DNA of 64,000 bases, from positions 1,426,001-1,490,000 of the forward strand of contig NW_004457737.1 of NCBI RefSeq assembly GCF_000203815.1, given 5' to 3'. Of the stretch, positions 37,097 through 48,483 are shown piece by piece. This stretch comes from Cavenderia fasciculata (taxonomy: Eukaryota > Evosea > Eumycetozoa > Acytosteliales > Cavenderiaceae). The notes below the pieces were generated by a model. That model was not told the origin of the DNA. It saw only the letters and a list, made by a program, of their open reading frames with translations, and searched no databases. Numbering within the stretch: position 1 is the first letter of the stretch; each line of letters opens with the position of its first letter. The position numbers were made by a program, and so were the translations under genes.

Positions 37097-39997
37097 ATGT
37101 CAACCAAACCTCAACAAAAAATCAATCTTACACATTTAAAGAATTATAATGCCAGTTACCAACAAGCAGATAATACGATTCTAATCAACACGGCATGGAA
37201 GTTGCTAGAGGATGCTATCAAGACCATCCACTCCAAGAATGCATCGTCACTGTCGTTTGAAGAGTTGTACAGAAATGCTTACAATGTAGTATTGCACAAA
37301 CACGGAGAGTTCCTCTACAACAACCTCAAGAAATTGCTCGATACGCATCTCAAGAACATTGCACAGGGTGTAGAGGCTGCCAACGATGAGGTGTTCCTCA
37401 AAGAGCTCAATCGATGTTGGAACGACCACAAGACTTCGATGATGATGATCCGTGATATTCTCATGTACATGGATCGTACCTATGTCGACCAATCCAAGGT
37501 CGCTCCAGTCTATGACCTCGGTCTCAACCTCTTCCGTGACAATGTCATCCACCATAAACAAATCAAAGATCGTCTTACCAATATATTATTGGAAATGATT
37601 AAAAAGGAAAGATCTGGTGAAATGATTAATAGGTAATAATATAATATAATAATATAAATAATAGATAGAAATAGATAGAGTAAGAGTATAGAAATATTAA
37701 TACTTTTATTTACAATTATTATTATTATTATTAGATTATTAATTAAAAATATTACACAAATGTTAATTGAACTTGGAATTAATTCAAAGATTGTTTATGA
37801 AGAGAGCTTTGAAAATCAATTCTTGGCAACTACTGCAAAATATTATCAACTTGAATCACAACAATTAATATCAACTTGTAGTTGTCCAGATTACATGAAA
37901 AAGGTTTGTGTCTCCATTGATCATTATTTATACTCTCTATTTTCATTAAAATATATAACTAATACTGTTTTTATTTAAAAGGTTGAAACATGTTTAAAGG
38001 ATGAACTTGAAAGAGTATCATTGTATTTGGATGGTAGTACTGAATCAAAATTAAAGGAAGTTTCAGAGAAACAACTTATTTCAAATCATATGAAGACTCT
38101 TGTTAAGGTATGACAAACAATCATAATATTATATATTGTGACTCACAATTTAGATATTAATATTTATTTTGTTCTATATAGATGGAAAATTCAGGTTTAA
38201 TTTCAATGTTGACCGATGATAAAATTGAAGATCTCAAGAGAATGTATATATTATTTACTAGAGTACCAGATGGTCTTAATTTAATGAAAGATGTAATTTC
38301 AAAGCATGTCAGAGAAATTGGTAGAGAAATTGTTATGGATGAAGAAAAGGTAAGAATGAAAAGAGGATCATTGATAATAATTAAAAACAACAAAATGATT
38401 ATTAATAATCTAATTTTTTTTTGAATTAATTAGACCAAAGAACAAGGAACTTATTTCCAAAGCTTATTAGATCTAAAGGATAAATATGATAATTTGCATA
38501 TCAATGCATTTTTCAATGATAAACAATTCCAACATACTCTTCATCAGGTAAATTATTATTATCTCAAATAATGTTAAAAAAAGTTATACTTTAGTTATTA
38601 ATAGGTTATTTTTTTTTTATTATATTATTTAGTCATTTGAATACTTTATCAATTTAAATCCAAAATCACCAGAATTTATTTCATTGTTTATCGATGAAAA
38701 GTTAAAGAAGGGATTAAAGGGAGTTGGTGAAGAGGAAGTTGATATATTGTTGGATAAGATTTTAATGCTCTTTAGATTCATTCAAGAAAAGGATGTCTTT
38801 GAAAAGTACTATAAACAACATCTTGCCAAACGTTTATTGTTGGGTAGAAGTGTATCAGATGATGCCGAAAGAAATATGATTGCCAAATTAAAGACTGAAT
38901 GTGGTTATCAATTTACAAGCAAGTTGGAGGGTATGTTTACTGATATGAGATTATCAGTTGATACAATGAATGGTTTTAAACAATATACTCAAACTTTACA
39001 AGTATGTATAAAAACAAAACAAATAACAAAAAAACAAAAATAACCATAATAATAATTAATCAATTATTTCTTTTTTTTTTAATCTTTTCTTTTTAGTCGC
39101 CATTAACATTTGAGTTAAGTGTCCATGTGTTGACTACAGGATTCTGGCCAACACAAAATACTGCACATTGTATATTACCAAGAGAGATTTTGCATTGTTG
39201 TGAAGCATTCAAATCATTCTATCTTTCTCAACACAATGGTCGTTTGGTTGTTTGGCAAACCAATATGGGAACTGCTGAAATCAAAGCATCATTCCCATCA
39301 AAGACTCACGAGTTACAAGTTTCAACCTATCAAATGGTTATTTTATTATTGTTTAATGATACTCAAAAAATTGGTTTCAAGTATGTATAAAAGAAAAAAA
39401 GAAAAAAGGAAAAGAAAGAAAGAAATTGAAAACAAGACAGTTTTATTAATCCCAACTTCTTTATAGGGAAATTGCAGAAACAACTGGAATTCCAATTCCT
39501 GATTTAAAGAGAAATTTGATGGCATTGACAAGTGCAAAGAATAAGATTTTGGAAAAGGAAAGTGAGAGCAAGACTATTGAGGAATCTGATGTATTTGCTT
39601 TCAACACTAAATTCAAGAGCAAATTATATAAAGTCAAGATCATGTCTGTCATACAAAAAGAGACACCTGTAGAAGTTAGTGAAACTAGACACAAGGTTGA
39701 TGAAGATAGAAAGCATCAGTAAGTTAACAACAAAACAAAAAAAAGATGTAATAATACTCTTTGTACTAATCAACCTTTTATCTATCTTTCTATAGAATTG
39801 AAGCATCTATTGTTCGTATTATGAAGGCTCGTAAGACAATGGATCATTCCAATTTGATTTCAGAAGTAATCAAACAATTGTCCTCGAGATTTGTACCAAA
39901 TCCAATCATTGTAAAAAAGAGAATTGAATCTTTAATTGAACGTGAATATTTAGAAAGATCAAAACAAGATAGAAAGATTTATAACTATATGGCTTAA
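37097..39997 (+). CDS. culC: Cullin-3, scaffold of CRL3 ubiquitin ligases (9 exons)
   Basis: Exons 37097-37632, 37735-37903, 37982-38107, 38182-38349, 38434-38547, 38633-39001, 39097-39380, 39467-39718 and 39796-39997 join to 739 residues, close to the usual cullin-3 length. The N-terminal repeats ([40 protein letters not shown]) and [10 protein letters not shown] are characteristic of cullin-3 and would bind BTB-domain adaptors. The cullin homology region includes [17 protein letters not shown], which forms part of the RBX1-binding module. The C-terminal winged helix has [17 protein letters not shown], whose first Lys is the expected NEDD8 attachment site, and it ends KIYNYMA as in other cullins. 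It acts in the cytosol and nucleus as an E3 scaffold. Confidence 0.97.
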
Positions 39998-40280
39998 AAA
40001 ACCAAAAAGATATTAATAATAACCAACAACAACAACACTATAATAATAATAATAATAGTATGAAAATATATTTATTTATCTTTTTTTCAAAAAGAAGAAA
40101 AAGACATTTGGGGAAAACTAAAATCAAAACAAGAAGGGGAAAATAAAATTATTTTTAGATATATCTCTCTAAAAATAATACAAATCATTACAAATAAAAT
40201 CAAACAAAAAAAAAAGTATTGTACAAAAATAATATAATATAAGTTAAATAAATAATTTTATTTTTACAATTATTAATATT

Positions 40281-42058
40281 TTAGAGATCATCATTATTAT
40301 TTACAGGTATGAACGGTGAATTATTATTTTGAATCATAAGATTATTTGGATTGTTTTGATTATTTTGATTTGGGGAAATATCAAATTCTTTTTTAATTAC
40401 ATTGGTACCACCACTGATAGCTCCTTTGACGAGTACACTTTTAGCAGAAAATGTCATGGCAGTAGTGACTACATCCTTTCCAATCAAGAAAGAGTCTTGA
40501 GTGATATCTGCAGCATTTTTACCAAGCTTGTGATTGACAACATCAACAGTAGAGTTGTGAGCTTCGTCGAGGATGTTATTCAATCCTAACGAGATGGCAG
40601 TTGTAATTTCAGTGATGGCTGCAATAGATGTTTTTCCAAACTCTGCAGCTGCTGCCAATGTTTCGTTTTGTGGTCCATCTTGTTGTTTTGGTGCTATAAA
40701 TTTGACTCCAGTCACAACTCCACTACCAACTACTTCAACAACTGATGCAAATGCTAAATAAAAATATAATAATTAATAAATGTATTGTTTTTCAGATATG
40801 GTTTAAACATTTCATTTACATACTTGAAATAACAAATGAACTTGTAGAGACAGCATAGGGAGTTGCACTTTTAATTAATTTAATTGGTGCAGAAACAATT
40901 GGTGATACTTCAACTGGTACTTTATGCTTTTCTAGTGATGATTTTAATTTGATTCCACCTTGACGTAATGCAAGAGATACAACCATTGATGCACCCATTA
41001 TTCCACATGCAATAGAATTGGAGCCATTATTTACACCGGTTGACATACTGTTGAGTGAAGAAACCAAAAAACCAACCTTTTTCTCTTCCAGGGTGGAAGG
41101 GTCTGCTTGGACCAGTGCAAAACAACAAATAGAGTCCAAAGTCTTGTTAAATAGTTGAATATATACATCGGGGATATCAGATTGAAAGGTGATTCCATAA
41201 AAGTAGTCTTGGTATTCTAGTACATAGTGTCCATGTGCAACAGCAAAGATTGGTGTTTCCTTTACGATTGGGAATACCATCGTTTCAACTTCTCCAATAT
41301 CAAACTTGAATTCCATTAAATGTAATGAATCTGATACCTTCTTTAGGTATATAGGTCCTTCGCCAACAAGTTCTTTATCTGCATTTTGAGATGAATTTGA
41401 TATAATTGGTGATCCAGGTGGTGAACATGTATCAATATCTATATTATTATTATTATTAGGTGATGTTGGTTCATATGTTAATCTTTCTTGTTTCCAACGA
41501 TAACATGTAGCTTTTGAGATTGTAAAGATAGTCTCTGGTAGAGTATTATTCATTTGGTTTAATTCTTCCAACATTTTTGCTTTTGTTTCTATGATTTGTT
41601 TTCTTGTTTGACAAGAGTATTCTATAAATTCTATTAATCTTGAATATAATTCTTTTTCTCCTATAAATTAATTTGATAACATTTAATATTATTTATATTG
41701 TATCAAACATGTATGTATGTATGTATCTATTATACATACTTTGTATTATATTATTTAATATATGAATAGTACTTTGATAATTATCTATTGCTCTATTCAA
41801 ATTTTCAATTACTTGATTTATAAATATTGTTAAATTTAATTGTTGTTGATTATTACTATTATCGTAATTATTATTATTATTATTATTATAGTTATTATTA
41901 TAGTTATTATTATAATGGTCGTTATCGTTATAATGAATTAAAGAGGAATGTGTAAAGAGTGAATGATAATGATTCAGCAGTTCCTGTATCTCTGAATCTG
42001 TTCTAACTTGTATTTTTCTACAATGCTCAATAATCTCTTCAACTACGACTACTGTCAT
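40281..42058 (-). CDS. Spartin-like protein with senescence domain (3 exons)
   Basis: Exons 42058-41740, 41660-40824 and 40753-40281 join to 542 residues. The N-terminal 150 residues are helical with an Asn-rich insert, in the place of the MIT-like region of spartin. The middle (about 200-300) holds beta-type segments such as YFYGITFQSDIPDVYIQLFN. The C-terminal half contains the spartin/ERD7 senescence domain pattern: a Gly/Ala-rich run, KLIKSATPYAVSTSSFV, SGVVTGVKF, and LNNILDEAHNSTVDVVNHKL followed by GKNAADIT. Family members bind lipids and act on lipid droplets, endosomes or chloroplast membranes. It ends in an Asn/Pro-rich tail. The direct partner is unknown. Confidence 0.85.
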
Positions 42059-42335
42059 TTTGACTTGATGTACAAACTGTATATTATTGGTGGGTATATA
42101 TATAGTACTACTGCTTCTTCTCTCTGCTCAATAAGAAATGAACTTTGGCTTGCATTCTAAAAATTAAATGATTTTTTTAATTTTTTTTTTAATTGTTTTC
42201 CTTTTTTGGAGGTGGTGACTTTATCGGTTCACTTTTCCCATTTCCTCAAGTTTCCAACGATAGTAGTTTTTACAAATAAATATATATATTTATTTATTTA
42301 TTTATTTGTAGAATATATTTATTTAATTAGTTTAT

Positions 42336-43352
42336 TTATTTATTTATTGCTATACAAATTGGAACAATGATTATTATTATTAAATAGATACAAGTTACAA
42401 CGGTCATTGTTATTCTTGCTGATTTTCTTTGTAGGAATAATCCACCAGCCATGAGAAACCCGAGAATGAATCCACCCATATGCCCAGCCATGGAAACTTG
42501 TGGTCCAAAACTATTGATAATGATAATTAAAAGATGATAGAGTGTGGTGATGAGGAAATTGTATCTAGTTGCTTTGGAAAACTCTTTCATTGCAAAGAGG
42601 GATTCGAATACGATGACTCCTACAAATCCCAGAATAGCACCACTTGCACCCAACGAGGCCTTGTATGGATCCGAGGTTGCCATTATCATTAAACTGGAAC
42701 CGAAATTTGTAGCCAAATAGATAAATAGTGTTCTTTTCCAACCCCATCTTTTCTCCATAATGAGACATATTCTCAATAAGAACGTTGAATTGCCAAGTAA
42801 ATGCATAGGTCCACCATGAAGAATTAATGGGAAGAATAATCTATGCAACTGTCCTCGATAGACTAGATCTGGTACCATGTAGAGCAATTGGAATAGATTA
42901 TCATGACAAACTAAATAGACCACAAATTCTAATATCAACATAAACAATGATATTGCAAATACCCAAAACGAAACTGAACATACTAGCCCCTTGATTTGTT
43001 GTTTCGTAGGATATTCCAAAAAATAACCAGCGTATCTTGTGTAGGTTCTGTCTCTTGCGACCATTTCATTCTCTTCTTCCAAATAATAAACATTTCCATC
43101 CAATGCAATATATCCAACTCCTTTATTCCTAACCAACTCATCTTTATCTTCATTTAAAAATGTATCAGCACCATCTGATTCTAAACGATTATAATTTCCA
43201 TTTTGTTTTTTTCCATAAAGTTCTATTTCATTTATATTATTATTATTTCTATTTTGATTTATATTGATTGTATGTTGTTGGGGTTGATCAACTCTATCTT
43301 GTTCATCTATTCTTTCTATGATTGGGACTATAGTTGTTGAGTTATAATCCAT
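42336..43352 (-). CDS. Rhomboid-family intramembrane serine protease, copy 1
   Basis: Single exon, 338 residues. The N-terminal 110 residues are cytosolic and Asn-rich. The membrane core begins at about 122. Family motifs are present: HLLGNSTFLL (H184 and N188, oxyanion region), GASGAILGF with the catalytic S237, and AGHMGGFILG with the catalytic H291. A W-R-like loop is represented by GWKR. The Ser-His dyad is complete, so an active protease is expected, cutting single-pass membrane proteins within the bilayer. A paralogue lies 308 bp upstream on the same strand. Confidence 0.94.
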   Translation of the reverse strand: MDYNSTTIVPIIERIDEQDRVDQPQQHTININQNRNNNNINEIELYGKKQNGNYNRLESDGADTFLNEDKDELVRNKGVGYIALDGNVYYLEEENEMVARDRTYTRYAGYFLEYPTKQQIKGLVCSVSFWVFAISLFMLILEFVVYLVCHDNLFQLLYMVPDLVYRGQLHRLFFPLILHGGPMHLLGNSTFLLRICLIMEKRWGWKRTLFIYLATNFGSSLMIMATSDPYKASLGASGAILGFVGVIVFESLFAMKEFSKATRYNFLITTLYHLLIIIINSFGPQVSMAGHMGGFILGFLMAGGLFLQRKSARITMTVVTCIYLIIIIIVPICIAINK

Positions 43353-43660
43353 TTTTTTAAAAAATTAAATTAAAAGATATCTTTTCAAACAATGATTGAT
43401 ATTTATTTATGCATTCCATGGAAATATATTAATAATATTTTAATTCGATCCTCAGATCAATAATAATAAATTTTCATCATACCCACTCACACATCACCCA
43501 CATTCAATCAATCTACAAAAAATAGTTTGTATACTCTGAACGATTCCCAACTCAAATTAATTGTAAATCGACTAATTATTGTATCTTTTTTTATTTAATT
43601 TGGAATTGAAATGTACATTTTTTGAAAAAAATGTTGTTTGATTGATTGATTTGATTTCAT
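43353..43660. other. Spacer between the two rhomboid genes
   Basis: AT-rich, nothing beyond expected 3' and promoter sequence of the flanking minus-strand genes. Confidence 0.5.
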
Positions 43661-44824
43661 TCACGAGCGATAATACGTGCTCTCATCCCCACGTGCTGGT
43701 AAAGCCAAAAATAAGAGGATGGTAATAGAGAAATATCCAACAGCAAGTAGAATCATTGCAATTCTAATCTTTTTCTTGGCAGGATTTCTGATGAATATGG
43801 CACCACCCAATAAAACACCTGAGATAAATCCACCTAAATGACCTCCAAGACTGTAGCCCGGAAGACTACTGAGAATGAGACAGACAGCCATACTAAATAT
43901 CAAAGATCCAAGGGTATAGTATCGACTCACTTTACTCATCTCTTCTCTTGCAAAAAAGGTTTCGCACATGACTGCACCGATAAATCCACAAATCGAGCCA
44001 CTGGCACCAGACGTGAGGACATTGTACCCTTTTGGAGCATTCATTGCCAATAAACTAGCTCCAATGTCGGTGAGAAGAAATACGAGTAGTGTCCATCTCC
44101 ACTTCCAACGTTGTTCAGTGATGACACAAAACCGAATCAAGAAAACAGAGTTTATCAATAGATGAATGATACCGAAATGGATAATGAGTGGCAATACGAT
44201 TCGATAGATTTGATGGTGAACCTTGACATAGTAGGGGACCAATCCTCCGACGAGAAAGACAGCCTCGGGATGTGGACCAATCATCTTGTTTTCACGAGGA
44301 GATGCAAAGCCTTTCCCAATGACAAACTCTGCGATGAGCATTGCAAACGAAGCGAAAAATACCCAAAAGGAGATAGTCTTTAGTAAATTGACCAGATGCT
44401 TTCTTTTAACCTCTATTACGAATCCAAAACGAGCCAATAGTTTAGCGATCGTTGATGTGGTACGTTCATCATAGTAATGGTAGATACCATCAATTCCAAT
44501 ATAAACATTTGATCCATCTCCATTTGGCTCACCCAAGTCTTGGATAGTTGCATTTTGACCACTATAATTATTTGCTCTACTTTTATCTACTTTATCATCT
44601 TCTCTTAATTCATGATATTTTCCATCATTACTTTTAATATTTACATTATTATTCATAATATTAATATTATCATTATTATTTTCAGTTACTAATCCTCCTT
44701 TTTCTTTTTCAAGATCACTTAGTGTTGTTATTCCCATTGTTCTTTCTTCTTCTTCTTTTTTTGTGGTTGAATTATTATTAATTATTAATGATAAAATAAT
44801 AAGAATATAACACAACCAAACCAT
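43661..44824 (-). CDS. Rhomboid-family intramembrane serine protease, copy 2
   Basis: Single exon, 387 residues from the ATG at 44824 (MVWLCYILII). The frame is open further, but without an ATG. An initial hydrophobic segment (about 2-18) precedes a charged, Asn-rich region and a rhomboid core with HLLINSVFLI (H221, N225), TSGASGSICGF (S275) and GGHLGGFISG (H329). The dyad is intact. The region before the core (YIGIDGIYHYYDERTTS) parallels YIALDGNVYYLEEENE in copy 1, so the two are tandem duplicates with diverged N termini. An alternative start is M30 (MGITTLSD), which would drop the first hydrophobic segment. Confidence 0.92.
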   Translation of the reverse strand: MVWLCYILIILSLIINNNSTTKKEEEERTMGITTLSDLEKEKGGLVTENNNDNINIMNNNVNIKSNDGKYHELREDDKVDKSRANNYSGQNATIQDLGEPNGDGSNVYIGIDGIYHYYDERTTSTIAKLLARFGFVIEVKRKHLVNLLKTISFWVFFASFAMLIAEFVIGKGFASPRENKMIGPHPEAVFLVGGLVPYYVKVHHQIYRIVLPLIIHFGIIHLLINSVFLIRFCVITEQRWKWRWTLLVFLLTDIGASLLAMNAPKGYNVLTSGASGSICGFIGAVMCETFFAREEMSKVSRYYTLGSLIFSMAVCLILSSLPGYSLGGHLGGFISGVLLGGAIFIRNPAKKKIRIAMILLAVGYFSITILLFLALPARGDESTYYRS

Positions 44825-45207
44825 CAATCCATTATCAGAATCAAATATCAAATATATTTCCACTAATTAATATAACTATTAATAACAAACAAACGATCAT
44901 CATAGTGAAGGAATGATCATATATAATTAGATGATGGATGGGTATGATCATTCATTCTAATTACGATTGTGTTTATTGTGGTGTTGTTGTTGTGGTTGTT
45001 GTGATTGGATTATATATATAATATGTGATTACATCGATATCTGTATTGTGTGTACGAATTATTTGTGCATGTTGTGTTAATCTTTTTGTTACTCTACAAC
45101 TTTTAATTAAAAAAGGTAACAAAAAAAAATAAAATTAAACCTCCTCCCACACACTAATAATAAATCTTGCTTGTCTTTTCAGATATATATTTGATAGTAC
45201 TAAAAAG
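44825..45207. other. Divergent promoter region
   Basis: About 380 bp between a minus-strand rhomboid gene and a plus-strand ankyrin gene. It must hold both promoters. AT-rich with GTT-type repeats and an A run at 45121-45130. Confidence 0.5.
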
Positions 45208-47718
45208 ATGACAGATTGTGAACAACAACAAATACAACAACACCAACACCACAACATTCATAATATACTCAAGAATAAATATGTATTCAAGTTGATAACC
45301 AATTATATTCATGAATACTCACAACACAGTAGATATTCACCTCACGGTGTCTCTTACAAGATCGATGAGATACCAACGATGAGATGGGCGATCATCAATG
45401 GTTATGGAGGACTATTAGATTACTATTCAACCAACAAGGACAAGATTAGATCGTTGTGGCCTGTTCTGACAATCAACGATATTAAAGCATTATGTTCACC
45501 ACATCGATACAATCGGTCGTTTGCATTCAAATTGTCGACTTTCAAAAGATTGTTTGATATCTATAGTGATCAGTTGGCAGGTGATCATATAGTACTCGAC
45601 AATGCAGCAGAGTCTGGTAATTTAGAACTAGTAGAGTTTTTATTACAACAAGGTAGTACTACTACTGTGATCACTAATTTGGCTATTGAAAATGCATCTC
45701 AACAAGGTCATATTACAATCCTCGAAGCAATATTTAATCATATCAACAATAATAATAATAATAATAATTTGGATCATCCAAAACTTAAAAAGATAAACAA
45801 GATAAAGAATGCAAATATATTGACTTCTAGAGCATATGATTTGGCTGCATTTGATGGTCATGTTGGTGTATTAAAGTTATTGGATTCTTTTGAATGTGAT
45901 GCAACAAAGGATGCAATTGATATGGCTGTCAAGAATAATCATATTCAAGTAGTAGAGTACATGTTGGGTATTAAAAAGTACAAGAGTCTATTCACTCAAA
46001 AGGCAATCAAGAGAGCTATCCACAACAACAATCATGCAATGTTATTGTTGTTGATTAAAAAGGGTAGCCCGAAAAGCAAATACCTAGAACAAGATTCTAT
46101 CTTGTTGGCCGTTACAAACATGGTGTATCACAAAGATGTATCATCGAGTGTCAAGAATGAACAAACCGAGATGATCAAGTTTTTGGTAAAGAACAAGTAC
46201 TTGAGATCCATCTCATCCAACATGGTATCGACATTGGCACAATTTGGAAATATACAGGCACTCGAGTACCTTCATCAAGAGTTTGGATTGGAAAGAGATA
46301 ATTCTATAGAGACTTATGTTTGCATGAGTGGAGATATTGAAATGATGCTGTGGTATGCAAACAAGTTGGGTGGTACATTCTCTGATGAAAGTGTTAGATC
46401 GATTGTCAAACACGGAAATATAGAGTGTGTTAAATATGCATTGCCCGATCCATCAGTCATTGGCACAGACTTGCTCGAGTTTCTCATCCCAGAGGCATCG
46501 ACCAAAGGACATTTGGAAATTGTACAATATTTATTCAAGGGTTTTGGAGTAGACTATCGACCAACAACTCTGTTGGGATTGGATCAAGCAATGTCGTTTG
46601 GTCATTTGGATGTTGTAAAATATTTGGCCGAAAAGATTGACCTCGTTGCTGTGACGGAAAAGAGACCTCTAGAAAGAGGAATCGTCCGTTCAATTGAAGG
46701 AGGTCATTTCAATGTATTATACCATTTTTGTCAAGAGGTTCCGGTTGCCAAAGACATAGTGTCTGCCAATACAATCATGGCTGCTTGTAAAATGGATTTG
46801 GGTGTGACCAAATTCTTGTTTGACTATTTCAAAACATACGATATTATCGTCCCCTACATCTACCTGTCAGAGTGGATCAACACTGCTCGTGACAATGGAC
46901 AATTTGAAATATTTAAATATCTTGTCAGTCTAGACACTACTGTCACATTAAATATCGACGCAATATGTAAAAAGGGTCACGTACACATGCTAGAGTACGC
47001 ACTCTTTAAATCAGGCATCATCGTAGACAGCGACGACATTGAGATGGACAGAAAAAGACTAAAGATGAAAATAGAAACCAATACCGTTTTTAGTCTTGCC
47101 GAATTGGGTAGAGTCAAAGTGTTAGAGACACTTGTCAAATACAAGTTGTGGAGTGCTTCCAAACCTCTCCCAAATTCTATTATACCAATGTTGTTGGATG
47201 CCGGATACATCAACTTTGTCAAAAAGTCTTTAGACTCTAAAGTCTTCAACATGGAACACAGTTTATCTAGGGAATGGTACTATGTTCCCTTTCAAAGTGG
47301 CAATGTGGCTGTTATAGACTATGCTGTCAAAGTATTGGGTATCAAATTAACAACAACCAAGATGATCCTCGATTCTGAATCACCTCAAACCATTACAGTG
47401 CCATTTGTTATACCTCCAGTGGACAAGATCGGTACGAATGGATACCTACGTTCGATTGATTGGGCAAACAAATTGGACATTTACGACCACTCTACATTTG
47501 TCACTAAAATGGTTCCAAAACTAATCCAAAACAATCATTACACCATCGTGTCATCTCTCAAACTTAAACCAGAGGATTGGGATAGAGAAAACGTTGCTCT
47601 TTTAAATGCAGGATGGGATTCTAAAAATGAAACAATGTTAAATTATGTTTTATCAAAAGTTCCAAGTAAACATGCAAAAAAGTTTTTAGATTGGAAGAAA
47701 AATTATTCTAATCAATAA
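45208..47718 (+). CDS. Ankyrin-repeat protein, single exon
   Basis: 836 residues without introns. After a Gln/His-rich start (EQQQIQQHQHHNIHN), it has the same opening module as the ankyrin pair at 14-19 kb (ILKNKYVFKLITNYI). Degenerate ankyrin-like units follow: GNLELVEFLLQQG, GHVGVLKLLDSF, NHIQVVEYMLG, GHLEIVQYLFKGF and GHLDVVKYLAEK, with more to the end. It is not a tandem copy of the other two and is intronless. Its stop lies just 68 bp before the TTAA target site of the piggyBac element. It was originally convergent with the EGF/FN3 gene now at 51927-55774. Confidence 0.92.
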   Translation: MTDCEQQQIQQHQHHNIHNILKNKYVFKLITNYIHEYSQHSRYSPHGVSYKIDEIPTMRWAIINGYGGLLDYYSTNKDKIRSLWPVLTINDIKALCSPHRYNRSFAFKLSTFKRLFDIYSDQLAGDHIVLDNAAESGNLELVEFLLQQGSTTTVITNLAIENASQQGHITILEAIFNHINNNNNNNNLDHPKLKKINKIKNANILTSRAYDLAAFDGHVGVLKLLDSFECDATKDAIDMAVKNNHIQVVEYMLGIKKYKSLFTQKAIKRAIHNNNHAMLLLLIKKGSPKSKYLEQDSILLAVTNMVYHKDVSSSVKNEQTEMIKFLVKNKYLRSISSNMVSTLAQFGNIQALEYLHQEFGLERDNSIETYVCMSGDIEMMLWYANKLGGTFSDESVRSIVKHGNIECVKYALPDPSVIGTDLLEFLIPEASTKGHLEIVQYLFKGFGVDYRPTTLLGLDQAMSFGHLDVVKYLAEKIDLVAVTEKRPLERGIVRSIEGGHFNVLYHFCQEVPVAKDIVSANTIMAACKMDLGVTKFLFDYFKTYDIIVPYIYLSEWINTARDNGQFEIFKYLVSLDTTVTLNIDAICKKGHVHMLEYALFKSGIIVDSDDIEMDRKRLKMKIETNTVFSLAELGRVKVLETLVKYKLWSASKPLPNSIIPMLLDAGYINFVKKSLDSKVFNMEHSLSREWYYVPFQSGNVAVIDYAVKVLGIKLTTTKMILDSESPQTITVPFVIPPVDKIGTNGYLRSIDWANKLDIYDHSTFVTKMVPKLIQNNHYTIVSSLKLKPEDWDRENVALLNAGWDSKNETMLNYVLSKVPSKHAKKFLDWKKNYSNQ

Positions 47719-47785
47719 ATATTTGTATAAAAGAAGAGAGAAACGTTGTTGTATATTAAAATATCGATCGATCGTTTTATTTAAA

Positions 47786-47789
47786 TTAA
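47786..47789. repeat. Left TTAA target-site duplication
   Basis: TTAA directly before CACTTTGAAT. Pairs with 51935-51938. Confidence 0.85.
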
Positions 47790-47799
47790 CACTTTGAAT
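47790..47799 (+). repeat. Left terminal inverted repeat of piggyBac-type element
   Basis: CACTTTGAAT, matched in inverted orientation by 51925-51934. The identity stops at the eleventh base. Confidence 0.88.
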
Positions 47800-47827
47800 A
47801 GAGGGTGTGTCAAGTCGATGGCAGTGC

Positions 47828-47841
47828 GTAGTGGGTGCTAG
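47828..47841 (+). repeat. Left subterminal repeat
   Basis: GTAGTGGGTGCTAG, 38 bp in from the left end. It matches GTAGCGGGTGGTAG on the minus strand at 51834-51847 in 12 of 14 positions, so it is inverted like the ends. Possibly a transposase-binding site. Confidence 0.6.
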
Positions 47842-48483
47842 GTGCGTCGTTCAGCAGCTATCCCAATTGGGTCGTAAAAAAATAAAAAAAAAATGAATTT
47901 CCATTTTAGGAATTGTCGGTTGGCAGACTTTAGAGCACCAACCAAGCCACAGTAAGTTTATTATGAGTCAATAAAAGAGATAAAGTATAAGATAAATGAA
48001 GAGATAGAACATAGTATAGTTAGAACATATAGTATATAGTTATATATATAGATATATCATTGTATTTTGTGGCTCGTTAGTGCCAAATGCACAAGAAAGG
48101 ATAAGGAATAAGAGTTCACAATATTGTCAAGTACTGAATCAACACCAAGTCTATTGCTGTTATAACATTCACGAGTTACTTGTACTTATTTGCTCCTCCA
48201 ATCCACTCTTGTGCAGAGAGATACAGAGCTGTTCAAGTAAATTATCATTGTTTAAAGATATTGCCGCAGTTGCGTCTTTGTATGTTTAAATCTGCCACGA
48301 TTATCGATCATAGCATTGGTCCATTTACACTCAACTACCTGACCTGTGTCTCTTATCGCACTAGCTAGTTGCATGTTACTATAGTATAGAACTACCTACC
48401 TTTTTTTTATCTTCTTTTTTGGTTTTATTTATAACTATTTATTGGTGAATGGATGAATGGATGGATGGATGGAATGAACGGAG

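Noticed and set aside
47800-48483. Looked first like a solo LTR or a small gene (69-codon frame at 48080)
   Set aside because: Explained as the left noncoding part of the piggyBac-type element once TTAA and the inverted ends were found; no LTR features.
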